Positions 45,901 through 57,167 are shown, counted from the first letter of the stretch. The stretch is 64,000 bases of DNA from Diphasiastrum complanatum (GCA_029204225.1 CM055094.1:71917884-71981883), one strand, 5' to 3'. The notes: generated by a model not told the origin, from the letters alone. Made by a program: numbers and translations.

Positions 45901-46326
45901 ACGCAGAATGCAACTTTGCAAGAGGATGCGAATGGAAGGTATTATTCTTTAGATACTTTATTATTAGAACATTCTTGTTTATAACAATATATGTTTAATC
46001 ATTTTGAAGCACCATGATTCATGTTTGTCATGTGGCAGTGCAAAATGTATAATGCTATATGGGCTTTTGGTTTCCACTTTCGTATTGAAAGGATTGATAA
46101 CAAGAGACGCACACATGATTGTGGTGTAATAGCATCTTTCCAACAAGAAAGTCAAAGCAGTGCACGAGATCGAAATCCCATCTCAAGAGATATAGAATAC
46201 GTAGGAACTATACAAAATATTTATGATGTGTCATTTGGTGAAAGTGAACACTATTTTTTATTTGATGTGAAATGGTTCAAGGTAGTTTGTAGAGGGCCAA
46301 ATGCAACCGTAAAATCGAATCCAAGT
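42915..46326 (+). pseudogene. CACTA transposase (Transposase_21 / DUF4218 / DUF4216), six exons, four stops
   Basis: Exons: 42915-43392, 43498-44237, 44401-45103, 45182-45355, 45425-45938, 46039-46326. All five introns are GT..AG, and every junction keeps frame and restores family motifs (e.g. GLGECS|GFQTAEKNACFLC; HT|RWMFFMERYMK). Exon 2 carries the Transposase_21 block: LMDWHAHHT, RNVRFGLATDGVNPFG, YNIPPWLSTK. Exons 3-5 carry the DUF4218 region (LKSHDWLKMIQFIYPLSIRG; ARFEGSMSEGWLVHESLFY). Exon 6 opens DUF4216 (CGVIASFQQ). In-frame stops are at 43619, 43952, 44198 (TAG in place of W) and 44925. En/Spm transposases bind the terminal repeats and cut the element. This copy is dead but well preserved. 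The C-terminal exon is replaced by copia E. Confidence 0.85.
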
Positions 46327-46733
46327 TGATTTTTTGCAATTGATTCATCAAAAACATTGAGCATGGAGTGGCAGTCCTCACTTCATACTTTTGCTTTAGT
46401 CTTTTCCATGCTTCATGGCTGCTCTCACAGTCTTCAATATGCATGAGTATTTCTTCGTTGACGGACAAAACGATGATCGCCATTGCACGTTCATCTTTTC
46501 TGATCCACTAAGCTCTCCTTGGATCTCCCTCTGGAGGCTGCACCTATGTGAGTTCGGTCACCGACAGATGCCTTCACCCTTCAGAAGTGTTTTGATTTTG
46601 AATTTCCATACTCTATAGTTTTCGCCATCATGACTGATTGCTATTCTCGTCTAGATTGTTGTAGCCATATTGTGTTGCCTAGATAATCACTGTTCAGATA
46701 TAATGCAGTGATAACATCAGTGCTTTGATACCA
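46271..46733 (-). pseudogene. gag fragment of copia E
   Basis: Minus strand: ENYRVWKFKIKTLLKG near 46610, a stop, then the open piece NEEILMHIEDCESSHEAWKRLKQKY. This is the N-terminal UBN2 Gag pattern. Truncated where it joins the CACTA exon. A TGGTATCAAAGC-like primer site is at 46722-46733. Confidence 0.72.
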
Positions 46734-47323
46734 TGTCGCGAATCCTATTCTGTTTGCATTCATTTGATTTTTTCTTTTGCAGAAGTTCTTTAGGATCCTA
46801 ACCAAGCGACTACATATCACAAAACATAGAAGATTCAAGCAATCAAGATGACGAGAACAATGAGATGGAGAAGAGAGTAATTGTATTATCAATTTTAGAG
46901 TTTAGAATGAGTTGGTCAATGTCTCGCTCGTTGACGCTCAGTTGTGTTCTACTCGTTGGCAGACTTTCATGCACAACTATTCTCTGTATTTTTTTGTCTC
47001 TCTATTTTTCTCTTTTGTTCTATATTGTGTTGATCCAAAAAATGTGTATTTATCTCCATTGTGGAGTTTACAAGACAGTTAAACAGAGAATTACAAGACA
47101 AGTCTACATTTCTAGCTATTCTCTATTATTGGTAACTCTTTTAGCTAAGCGTGAGGTACAAGACTCCACGCTCGTCGAGCTGCCAGTTGGCGGTCGAATT
47201 CTTTCATTCATTTCGTGTCTCTTTGTTTCGTTTCGTGGTCATCGGGGTCGAATCTTGAATACTTTCTTTTCGACCTTCGGGGTATGTTCTCCCTTTGACC
47301 TTTGCTTCGTCACCTTCGCGACA
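46734..47323 (-). repeat. 5' LTR of copia E
   Basis: 590 bp with perfect 9-bp inverted ends TGTCGCGAA and TTCGCGACA, adjacent to the primer site at 46722-46733. No second LTR is in the window. Confidence 0.75.
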
Positions 47324-48334
47324 AAGTTGCAGGAGTTCACAAGACAAGGTTAAACGCGAAATCTTTTGAAACGGGTCAAAATCCTAAAAAAGAATAATCA
47401 TTCTTTATTTTTTTATTTTTGCCCAAAAACATGCTTTTCCATGAATTTTTTTTGGAAAATCACAAAAAAATTCTTACAAAATATAAGCATTTTGGCCAAA
47501 AACATCAATACATCATGTCCAAACAAATTAAATTTTCTAATAAAAGTTTAAAAATTAAAAATATTCAAAGTGGACAAAATATTGACAAACACTTATGATA
47601 TTTTAATAGTCTAAATGAATCTCATAAAATAACTCACATAATACAATTGAAGCCAACTACGTAACTCCACAAATGTTGAAACATTGAAAATAGTTCTCAT
47701 ATTATTATTTTTTACAATTCAGATTCCAAGGGATTCTCACTAACTCCTCTTAAGTCACTGCTTGAAATATTATCAAGGCTCTCCTTTTCAGCTAAAGAAG
47801 TCGATGACCCGTCTTCTTCATTCAAGTCTGTTGACAAATTCTCATCCAAATCAGCATCCAATGTCGAGAGAAAATTGTTTATCGTGGCTTTTCTCTTTAA
47901 TGAGGAATTGATGAATGATGAATAAGATATTTTTTGTGTCTAATGAATAGATCTGAATCTGAACAAAGTATTATACTTTCCATGTGTGTGACAGGATGTG
48001 AACATCAATATTTTCTAGTTTTATTGTGGTGTTCAAAAGCCTTTGCCAATTAAATGCAGAATAGACTGAATTGTGTGCTAGTTTTCTATCTATTAGATTT
48101 AAGTGAAACCTTCGATATTTTTTCAAGGTTTTAGTATCCAAATGAGGTTCATAACCTTTGATTTTAACATGGTATCAGAGCCCAAATGCAACCATCAAGG
48201 CTCAAATACAAGGAAGAGAGAAGCAATTACAAGTTGATGATTGTTTAACTTTTATTGCCCTTATTACTACCTTAAGTTTGATGATGTTCCTTCAAGTGTG
48301 AATGAAACTGTAGCAACAAAAGAGTGATCAATTT
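47324..48334. other. AT-rich spacer with a possible acidic exon (47716-47905, minus) and a primer-site motif (48171-48182, plus)
   Basis: On the minus strand 47716-47905 is open for about 60 codons (NNFLSTLDADLDENLSTDLN ...). It looks like an acidic C-terminal tail similar in style to the CACTA exon tails but is not clearly homologous. TGGTATCAGAGC at about 48171 on the plus strand is an LTR-type primer site, but no LTR borders are convincing. Confidence 0.35.
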
Positions 48335-48661
48335 TTATTCAGAATTACAAGAATCAATTTCATCAGCAACAACATCTTGGAATTCATCTCCTCTTAGATG
48401 ATTTTCATCATCACTCTCACTTTCAAAAATTATTTCATCATCCTGACTATTAGAATTTCTATTCTCAACATCTATGGAAGTGGGTGCTTTAAGTATGGTT
48501 TGACGATTTATTACATCTCTAGGTAGCTCAATCTCATAGTTAAAATGAAGGTTTTCCATTTCATTCTCAACATTTGCACCCTCAAATACTCGTCGTGAAT
48601 GTGGTTCAACTTGAGCTACAAACCACCATATCTTGTTTAGTCGATCTGGTTGAAAAAACAC
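48335..48661 (-). pseudogene. C-terminal exon of a CACTA transposase (DUF4216 end), open
   Basis: Minus strand after a TTGCAG-type acceptor (48662-48667): VFFQPDRLNKIWWFVAQVEP, the DUF4216 end, then an acidic tail (FESESDDENHLRG) to a stop at 48335. Homologous to 25540-25965. No internal stop. Confidence 0.72.
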
Positions 48662-48753
48662 CTGCAAAAATCACTATTTTAGAACATATCAAAAACTCAA
48701 ATACTGAAGTCACTTGCAACAAAATGAAAAACATTATAGCATAGCATGTGCAC

Positions 48754-48935
48754 CTGCTCACAGTGATGAGGCAACACCAATGTGTCAAAGGAAATCACCA
48801 TCTCTTGATAATCTCTCGAAGTATGTACAAAATGAGCTCTCAATCCATATCAAATGACCTCGGATATGAGATTAGGTAGAGTGCCATTAGGGTAGACCCT
48901 AAACCCTTGGCTCTCAAAGCCTTAGATCATGCATA
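48754..48935 (-). pseudogene. penultimate CACTA transposase exon (DUF4216)
   Basis: Minus strand: GFESQGFRVYPNGTLPNL, one stop, then YGLRAHFVHTSRDYQEMV and LPHHCEQ, ending at a CAG|GTGCAC donor. With the next exon it gives HHCEQ|VFFQPDRL, the family's ...QAxQVFYVxD joint. The intron is 48662-48753. All upstream exons are missing: the element runs straight into its subterminal region. Confidence 0.62.
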
Positions 48936-49217
48936 ATTACCCTCTTGGTAGCTCGAGTCAACTGTCTTATAAAAGTAGGTGGCCGCCCTCATAAAAATTC
49001 CCAATCATCTAGGAACACCATGATATAATTCACTTTAGAAAAATATTTATTTAACTAATTCCATTTCATTATGAACATGCAAAAAAAAGCTCATCATAAT
49101 ATAATTCACTTTAGAAGAAAAATCTATATAGCCTAATCATAATATAATTCACTTTAAAAATATATTTATTTAACTAATTTCATGTCATTATCAACATGCA
49201 AAAAACAAAAAAAAAAA

Positions 49218-49590
49218 ATGCGTGGATAATCCATGCAGAAGATATCCACGCGTGGATATCTTTAACTTCCAGTCTAGTCCGGTGAACAAACTGAAATTTG
49301 CGTGGATTATCCACGCATGGATTATCCACGCCAAAACTGCTTTCCGGTGCCGCCAACCTTCCCTCCCAAACAGTTGCCGGAATTTTCAAAATTCAATTTT
49401 GGATGGATTATCCACGCGCATAAATTTTTCGGGGCCGTGTTAGAAAAACACTGGTAGACTGGCCGGCGACATGTTCAAAAATTTTTTTGGCGTGGATAAT
49501 CCACTCGTGGATGTTCCACGCAAACAAACTTTTGGAAAATCGACTAAGTGTCAGGTCTCGCGTGGATACTCTGCGTGGATAAACACAGAG
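49218..49590. repeat. GCGTGGATAATCCACGC subterminal repeat cluster
   Basis: At least eight occurrences in both orientations: about 49220, 49245 (ATATCCACGCGTGGATAT, a perfect palindrome), 49301, 49314, 49405, 49491, 49508, 49560, 49573. CACTA transposase accessory proteins bind arrays of this kind near both ends. Confidence 0.75.
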
Positions 49591-49603
49591 TTTTCTAGTT
49601 GTG

Positions 49604-50296
49604 TGAGTTCACTACAGATAATCTTTGGCTCCTTATTGATGCTTTATCTACCCGCTAAGTAGAAGTAACACAGCCTCCGCTAGAAAATCTGTTGCAATCG
49701 CCTGGTTCGGCCCATAGCGCAAACGTTTGAAGTAGTTCAGAGAAGGAGAATTTTAATGAGTGTGAGTGATGCATAGTTAATGAGTTCCATAGGTAAGTGA
49801 TATAGAAATACGACTGAGAGTGAATGTATAAACCTTCATAAGCTATGTCCCTAGAAGATTGGAAACCCTCTATTAGCTAGGAAGGCACAGTTTGGTTGAT
49901 AAAATGTGTCCGGGATCATTAGTTAGAACAGAATTTGAGACATTGCAACCATCCTCGTAGCAACACGATATTGGAAGTGTTGTATTCTGTTAAGTTACTT
50001 TCTCTCCTATGTTGATCCCACGATGAGGAAAAAGCCTAACAAACAAGCCGGTCTCATACAAGACAATTGTCCCGACTCACTTACTCGAGTGGCCCTCTTC
50101 ACTATAGCATGTAATGAAAGTTAAAAGGTTGCTATTTACAATAAAAAAGTGTAATGACTAGAAACAACTGGAAATACATTGGGCTTATTTTTCTAACAAT
50201 GTTTCTCAGTATTGCCACAAATACAAACTATTCATTGATAACTTGAATGATTTTTTTTTCTTGCTCATCTTTGTTGAAATCTAGCAGGTTCACAGA
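49604..50296. other. no recognisable gene
   Basis: Mixed-composition DNA between the CACTA terminus and the putative LTR of copia G. No frame or RNA signature. Confidence 0.45.
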
Positions 50297-50803
50297 TGTG
50301 GGAAAACCAATTCCATGTGTGAATGATCTTATTAAGCTTTGTGTTTAGCACATAAACTGATTCTAGATTGAATATCATGATCTAGTTCAAGAATTTATGA
50401 CTAAACCACAATCTAGCATACTAGTAATCAAAGAATGGTTACTTTTACAAACAATGAGGAAAGTATAAAGAAATCAATGCATTAGCATAGCCTCCTCCTC
50501 GAGTTAGAGAGAGAGTTCAAAATTCAAGCATACAAGCTGGCAATAGATCCAAATTCACAAGAAATGGCTTCAATGCTTGGTTCATCATCAAAGATTGTGA
50601 GAGAACTTACATAATTTATGGTGGATGGAATAGCTCATGGTAGAGCTAGCATTCATCCATGTAGCTCGAGTTTCCTCTAGGCCAAATTTCACATTTTCAA
50701 TATGAAACATTACATGCATGTAGAAAAAACCTTATCAAAACCAAAAAGTCAAGATAGATGATTTTTCATTTTCAATACTCCTAAAAATTAATCTATGTTG
50801 ACA
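50297..50803 (-). repeat. putative 3' LTR of copia G
   Basis: Starts TGTGGGAAAACC on the plus strand and ends TGTTGACA. Placed at the position expected just after the Pol C-terminus. Borders are tentative. Confidence 0.45.
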
Positions 50804-50821
50804 TGAACATGGATCCTAGAA

Positions 50822-52760
50822 TTAATTCAAGATTGGATCTATGCTTGATGAAGGAATTTTTGCTCAAAGGTTTGGTGAGCAAATTGGCAATACATGATCA
50901 TGTGTCAATGTGCTCCAAATAGATTTTTCATGAGTTTCTCTCTCACAAAGTGATGTGCAACTTCGATGTGTTTGCTCCTTGCATGAAATATTGGGTTGTT
51001 GGCAAGGGCTTGTGCTGAAATATTGTCTCACATGATCAACGGTATATCGTCTTCCTTGATAGTCTTTAGCTCCAAAAGCAACCTCTTGATCCAAAGTACT
51101 TCCTTTGCTATAGTAGTAAGTGCTTTATATTCAGCTTCACAAGATGAGAGAGATATGGTATCTTGCTTTTTAGAAAGCCAAGATATTAAATTCCCTCCAA
51201 GGTATATTAGATACGTACTTGTAGATTCCCGATCCACTTTATCACTAGCAAAATCTGAGTCAGAATATCCAACCATAGAAAGGTCTTCACTCTTGTATAA
51301 CAAACCATAATCATAAGAGGAAGATATGTACCTAAGTACCCTTTTGGCCATTTTCCAATGATGAATTGTAGGATTTTGCATAGCTTGGCTATGAACACTA
51401 AAACTTATATCAGGCCTAGTTATAGTAAGCCAAATTAAGGAGACTATAAGACTCCTTAAAAGAGTGATGTCCATGAAGGATCTTTCATCACCTTTATTAG
51501 GATCTTTCACAATTTGCTCCATTGGAGTATAAATAATCTTACAATCTAACATATTAAATTTCTTCAACATTGAAAGAGCATACTTGGATTAACAAATAAA
51601 AGCTGTATCATTATGAAAGTCAATCTCTAGGCCTAAAATGTAATGGACTTTTCCAAGATCTTGCATCTTGAATTCTCCTCCAAGTGCAACTTTAGTTTCT
51701 TCAACTAAATTGATACAACTTCCACTCAGGATAATATCATCAACGTAAATTAGAAGAATGACAATATCACTATCATAAAACTTGATATACATGGAATAAT
51801 CATACTCACTAAGAATTAATCCTAGTGAGATAAAGAAAGAGTTAAGTCAAGCATAGCACGATCTTGGTGTTTGCTTCTGTCCATAAAGACTTTTGAAGAG
51901 CAAGCAAACTTTGGACTCATCTTTGATGAATCCTTGAGGTTGTTCCATATAGATTTCTTCTTCTAGATACCCATTTAAAAGCATTTGAGACATGTAATTG
52001 GAACACCTTCCATTTAAAAAAACAAGCAATGGATATGATAATTCTTATTGACACCATCTTTGCAACAGGTGCAAAGGTCTCTTCATAATCAAGTCCATGA
52101 CTCTGGGCAAAGCCCTTGCACAAAGTCTTGTCTTATATTTAGTGATTGTGCCATCTTGGTTATATTTGACTTGCAAAACCCAATTGCAACCAAGAGTGTG
52201 CTTGTTGGATGGAAGATCCACAAGATCCCATGTCTTGTTGGTGATCAATGCATAATATTCTTGCTTCATGGCTAAAAACCATTCTGCTGAATTGAGTGCC
52301 TCTTGGACATCCTTTGGCTCTTCATATGAGATAAAATATGCATAAGTAGTGGAATCAAGATCCATTTGTTTGTCTTTTTCACCATATGAGAGCCTCTTAG
52401 GCTCGGATCTTTCTTGTAGTGATCTTCTAGGTGAGAAGACTCGAGGTGACTCCTCATCAATTCTTGACCCCATCCCTCCATGATAATCTTCAAGAGAGAC
52501 AATAGGAGAACCTTTTTGATGCTCTTTGATCTCGGCCTCATCAAAGATGTATTTCTACTTGTCATGGAATATAACATCTCTACTCTCAATTGTGATTGAG
52601 GTAGAGGGAACATAAATTCTATATGTTTTTTTGTTGGATGAATACCCAACCATGATTCCTTTGCTTGAATTTGGATCATCTTTTCTCCTTGTTTCCAAGG
52701 GAATATGCACAAATCAAGTACATCAAAAAACTCTAAGGTGATCAACCTTAGGCTTCTTCT
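50822..52760 (-). pseudogene. copia G pol fragment (integrase end, RT, RNase H)
   Basis: Minus strand, from the integrase C-terminal region (about 52272-52745) through RT (NKHTLGCNWVLQVKYNQDG; DYEETFAPVAKMVSIRI; YVDDIILSG at about 51730) to RNase H (YSDSDFASDKVDRESTST; SSCEAEYKAL) and [13 protein letters not shown]. Frames change at about 52090, 51900, 51590 and 51027. The 180-codon piece 51028-51570 is open. 5' end truncated at about 52760. Confidence 0.85.
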
Positions 52761-53032
52761 TGAATAAGAAACAAAAGTACACTATACATATAGTTCTTCA
52801 CTCAAGCAACCCATGCATGGCCCAGGTTGCCGTTGACGGGACGCGTGTCCCGTTGACTCATTTTGTGGCGAGGCCAACTGATCCTTATCTACTAATAGGA
52901 CCCACAGTACAGTAACACAGTGATTCTACTTTAATTCTAACTCTCTCACTTAAAGTAGAGTCTACTTTTTATACAGTCATATACATAGCTTTAAAGTCAA
53001 CAAACTTTAAGTACAAAAAGCTTTGATCTAAA
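52761..53032. other. junction of copia G and copia F2; possible LTR remnant
   Basis: Contains an inverted pair around GTTGACGGGACGCGTGTCCCGTTGAC (core ACGGGACGCGTGTCCCGT, about 52832-52856). No gene. May be the 3' LTR of F2, borders not resolved. Confidence 0.35.
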
Positions 53033-53204
53033 CTTATCAAAAAAATTTCTAACAAGTGGCTTAGTGAAAATATCAGGTAGTTTTTGTCTGTACTACAATG
53101 AACAACATAAATTTCATGACTCAGCAGCCTCTCACATATAAAGTGATACTAATCAATCTCAATCTCGCATGGAACACTGGATTCTTTGCGAGCTGAATGC
53201 CACT

Positions 53205-53748
53205 CTAATTGTCGCTATGTATAGTCATGAGATTTTCTAGTTTCATGCCAACTTCATCCAAGATTTGAATCAACCATATAGCTTCTTGTGCTGCACTACA
53301 CATTGCCTTATACTCTGCTTTTGTTGTGGATAGAGCAGCTGTACTTTGCTTCTTACTAGACCAGGAAAAAAAACTGCCACAAAGCTGCAATACATACCTT
53401 GTGGTGGATCTATGATCATCATAGTCACCTCCCCAATCTACATCCACATAGCCACATAACTCAGGTAAACCCTCATGTTTCCTGTACACCAAGCCATAAT
53501 CGGAAGTGCCTTTGACATAACGCAAAATGTGCTTAGCTGCTTTCCAATGCGTTTCCGTAGGTGCTACCATAAATTGACCTACAATACCAACAACATAGCA
53601 TATATATGGTCTAGTCGTGGTAAGGTAAATCAAGCTCCCTACTAATTGCTTATACAGCGTAGCATCAAATGGCTGTGACTCATCAAGCTTAGAAAGCTTT
53701 TTACCTTGTCCACTATTTGATCTTAGAACTTTGATCTCCCTACTTGTC
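53205..53748 (-). pseudogene. RNase H of copia F2
   Basis: YLTTTRPYICYVVGIV, LRYVKGTSDYGLVY, YVDVDWGGDYDDHRSTTRYV, STTKAEYKAM, IWLIQIL. Open for 142 codons. The upstream RT is lost by a deletion joining integrase (ALVEN) to late RT. Confidence 0.82.
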
Positions 53749-55266
53749 TAATTTTCGACCAATGCTTTGAAGCTCTTGAAAGTGTCAAACACATCTGATT
53801 TCTTCTTCAAGAAGTAAATCCACGTCTTACGTGACATATCATCAATGAAGGTCATGAAATAGAAGGCTTTACCTAAGGACATAGTCCTTATAGGCCCACA
53901 TAGATCTGTGTGGATCAAATCCAGGATGTTCTTTGCCCTTGCAACTCCACCTTTATTGAACTTCTCTCGATGTTGCTTCCCATACACACATGATTCGTCT
54001 TTAAGTGGTCTTCCATCATAGGCAATCCTCTCACCATTTCCAGTTTTCTCATTAAGCTAAGGGCTCCTAGGTTCAAATGAACAAGCCTTTTATGCCACAG
54101 TTCAGTTTGCGATGGAATGGATGAGATAAGTCCATGTTGCCCCTTGATTGTAGCATTCAACCTATACAATTTAGTGTTTGGCTCCCTGATACCATCCACA
54201 ATGACTTTCAACTTTTGGTTCACATCCTTCACAAAGCAACGATCATGGGCAAATTCTACTTTCAACTTTTGATCAGTAATGACACCAATAGAAAGTAGAT
54301 TTTTCTTTAGACCTAGTACATAAAGTACCTCCTTGATTGTCCTGCTTTTTTCATCAGGTAGTTGGATGAAAATGGTGCCTATTCCCTTGATCTTGCAAAC
54401 ATCACTATTTGCTTGTGAGACAGATGTTCTATTATCCAAATCTCTCAAGCTACTGAACCAATCTTTGTTACTTATCATGTGTCTTGTGGCTCTTGAGTCA
54501 AAGTACCATGCTTGATCATCTTGATTAGATGACAATGCTAATATGAAGATGCTAGAGTCTTCAATCTCACCTTCGTCGACAAGGTTACTTATTTGCTTTG
54601 GTTTACCCTTTCCTGATTCCACCAGAAATTTATGACATTTGCTCTTCCAATGGCCCTTTTTGTCGCAGTGCAAGCATTTGCTCTTCTTCTTCGTCTTGCT
54701 GGAAGATCCCTCATCCTCTTGAGTCTTGATGCAAGAAGAGCAATGGCGAGAAATGGTGAAATCTAGACATCAAAACACTGATGATCAGGCATTTGCGACA
54801 CACCAAAAACAAGGCAAAGACAAGGGCAAGAAGAAGTATGTGCTCACCAATGGAATGCAGTTCATCCCTCATTGTCTTAATCCTAGTCATGTACGTCTGA
54901 ATGTGCTCTCCTTGCTCCATTCGGCACAATTCAGCTTTGACTTCAGAAACATGATTCTTGACAGATTTGATGTCTCGAACTGCTCCTTTAGCACATCCCA
55001 TGCATGTCTGGGTGTAACAACATCACAACTGTGGGTAATGATGTGATCATTTCCTGACAAGTTGATATAAGTCAAGGCTCTTCTTGATCTTCTATCAAAT
55101 ACTTTGATGTCAGTTTTGTTTGCCGGTCTTCTCTCGTCACCCTGATGATATTCCACAATTCCTTCTCTATCAATATGTTTTTCATTTTGAATTTCCACAC
55201 TACATAGTTGGAATTCCCGTCCAATTTGCTACTTTCACTCAAAATGGACTCTCCCATGTTTGCCAT
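53748..55266 (-). pseudogene. gag, protease and integrase of copia F2
   Basis: Gag start MANMGESILSESSKL and NYVVWKFKMKNIL. The zinc knuckle has lost its first cysteine region (HCDKKGHWKSKCHKF at about 54660). Protease motif is altered to YFDSRATRHM (G to R in D-S-G, about 54510), then HKRLVHLNLGAL and integrase DLIHTDLCGPIRTM with TFIDDMSRKTWIYF. The protease mutation would inactivate it. Confidence 0.82.
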
Positions 55267-55270
55267 CCCA

Positions 55271-55971
55271 AAAATGCCTGAAACTGCAACTGTAGGCTAT
55301 AAACTGTATGCCGATGCGAACTGTGATGTCTGAAGTAAAAAATAATGACCTGCAGTTTTTTCCTTACCAGGCCACCCGCCACTTTTCCGCCAAATTAAAA
55401 ATCGGCCTCGCCTTCCGAAATGCACTTTGTCACCAACTCCCAACTACGTGCCCAATGGAATGGTGAAATCACTTTTGGTGTGCTCCTAGCACTTTCTCCG
55501 CTACAATCACTCTGTTTTGCGATATCGTACAGGCTCCGCAATGAAGTGAGAAAGCCTTCATGGGAGGTGAAAGCTTGGAGAGACAAAAACGACTGGAAAA
55601 AATTATTCTTTGGTGTATTTTGCAGGTTTGGAGCTCAGAACCATCAATGGGGAACGGAGACATACTCCCAGAGGAATCAGAAAGCCCAGGGCAGCATCAG
55701 ACATGTTGAGTGGGAGGATTTTTACAATACTTCTTAGTTGTTGTGAAAAGTGCCATTTGTGTGAGAGGTTTGTCAAGAAATATCTCATTTGTTTATTTGG
55801 AGTACCGCAAATCACACTAGATAGTATCTAGTACTGCCATTTAGAGTTAGGAGGCTTCATACTTTTTACATTACTGATTTGTCTTTTGAACGATCACACA
55901 TTTCGAAAGGCTTTGGCGAAGAGGGAAATCTAGAATATTCTCTCAGAAAGTTCTTATATTTTATCTTTTCT
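55271..55971. other. no assigned gene
   Basis: Frames of about 100 codons on both strands (55420-55737 plus; 55395-55663 minus) without a family signature. A TTTTGCAG acceptor-like site is at 55617-55624, but no exon pair could be built. Confidence 0.4.
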
Positions 55972-56224
55972 GTACCAATATTGGATCGACGCGCCAATGG
56001 TATTTAAAATCCTGAGCAGTCGTACATCCGCGTGTCGTACAGATATAGCATATCCGTACCAATATCGGATCCACGCGCCAAAGATAAAGAAAATACTAAG
56101 CAGTCATACATCCGCCCGTCGTACCGATATCACATACCCGTACCAATATCAGATCCATGCGCGCAAGCTAAAGAGAATCCCGAGCAGTCGTGCACCCGCG
56201 CATCATACCGATATCATGTGCACA
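55972..56224. repeat. 84-bp minisatellite, three units
   Basis: Units begin GTACCAATAT at 55972, 56056 and 56140, an exact 84-bp period with about 85% similarity by eye. Each contains GATCCACGCGCCAA and GAGCAGTCGTACATCCGC. As 84 is divisible by three, one plus-strand frame stays open through it; no known protein. Confidence 0.8.
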
Positions 56225-56322
56225 ACCAAATATATACAAATCTATGGTGTGATAAAATTTGGAGACAGGTTGTGTATTCAGACTGAACCATTTTTTTTTT
56301 TATCCGGACTCATCTATCCAGT

Positions 56323-57078
56323 AATGGCAACTCTAAGCGAGAGTGTCCTCAATGAGTCAAGCAAATTGGAAGGTGTCGGAACTATGCAATTCAGAAATTC
56401 AAATGAAGAACATTTTGATGGAAAAAGAGCTATGGGAGATCGTGACAGTCGAAGAGACAAGGCCAGTGATTGAAGAAGATCAGCGGGCATTTGATAGGAG
56501 AAAACGAAAAGCCCAGAATGTCATCAACGCATCAGTGAGAGATGCAATTATTCCCTATATTTCAGATTCAGAACGACCAAAAGAAGAGTGGGATACATTG
56601 AAGGCTTGAAACGACAAATACCTCTCGAATACTATTTCTAAAGATGAAGTTGCATACATTGCGGATGGATGATGGTGCACCTATTGCCGATCACATACTA
56701 AAGATCAAAGAGATCCGTGATGAATTAGCAGCAGTTGGATAGTGAGTACAAGATCGTGAGATCGTGCAACTGACATTGAATAGTCTGAGTGAGTCACATC
56801 AGATGTTTGTGACGAGTATAGCCACAAGAGAAAATCTTCCAACCTATGAAGAACTAGGTGGATTGCTTTTGTGGGAGCGTGAATGCTTCAAGAAACAGAA
56901 GGAGATGCAACAAAGAAAACACAAATGGCAAGCGGGAAATTATGTTGATCAACATCAACATGATGACTATTATTATGAAGACAATTATACTGATCAACAT
57001 CAATATTATGATGATCAATATGAAGATGATACAGGTGAAAGTTCAAAATTGTTCATTACATCAATCACTACAAAGTGA
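56323..57078 (+). pseudogene. gag of copia H
   Basis: Shifted frames: N-terminus at 56323, MKNILMEKELWEIVTVEETR at about 56406, QLTLNSLSESHQMFVTSI at about 56767, then a QH/Y/D-rich tail of imperfect repeats (DQHQHDDYYYEDNYTDQHQY, 56950-57030). The zinc knuckle and protease are absent through a deletion near 57080-57160. Confidence 0.72.
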
Positions 57079-57167
57079 TTGCTACAGGAGCTAGAGTCAA
57101 CGAGAATACAAAGTAAATGCGAGATCTTTTACTCAAGCTATGGTAAGCATTGTTGATAGTCAAAGTG

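Larger units (their letters stand above)
40929..46326 (+). mobile_element. CACTA (En/Spm)-type element with SET gene and transposase, 3'-truncated
   Basis: Plus strand: 5' region with (GA)n, SET gene (41204-42486), then a six-exon transposase gene (42915-46326). The 5' 1.58 kb is nearly identical to 26346-27916. The 3' end is cut by copia E at about 46271-46326, removing the last exon, which survives in two other copies (25540-25965 and 48335-48661). The 5' terminal repeat was not identified with confidence. Confidence 0.75.
48335..49603 (-). mobile_element. CACTA-type end fragment with subterminal repeats
   Basis: Minus-strand transposase exons 48335-48935, non-coding DNA to 49204, then a dense cluster of palindromic subterminal repeats (49218-49590) and a terminus CACAACTAGAAAACTCTG read inward from 49603. 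The end resembles the CACTACAAGAAA-type terminus of En/Spm elements. The opposite end was not found. Confidence 0.6.
53033..55270 (-). mobile_element. Ty1/copia element F2, internally deleted
   Basis: Minus strand, Gag start (ATG at about 55264) to RNase H. Same family as F1. The integrase C-terminal part and most of RT are missing (53633 to 53748). A short gag segment (about 54721-54838) is inverted in place. Confidence 0.87.

Noticed and set aside
55420-55737. 105-codon plus-strand frame
   Set aside because: No family similarity. Overlapping frames of similar length exist on the minus strand, and it sits in an intergenic stretch between two retroelements.
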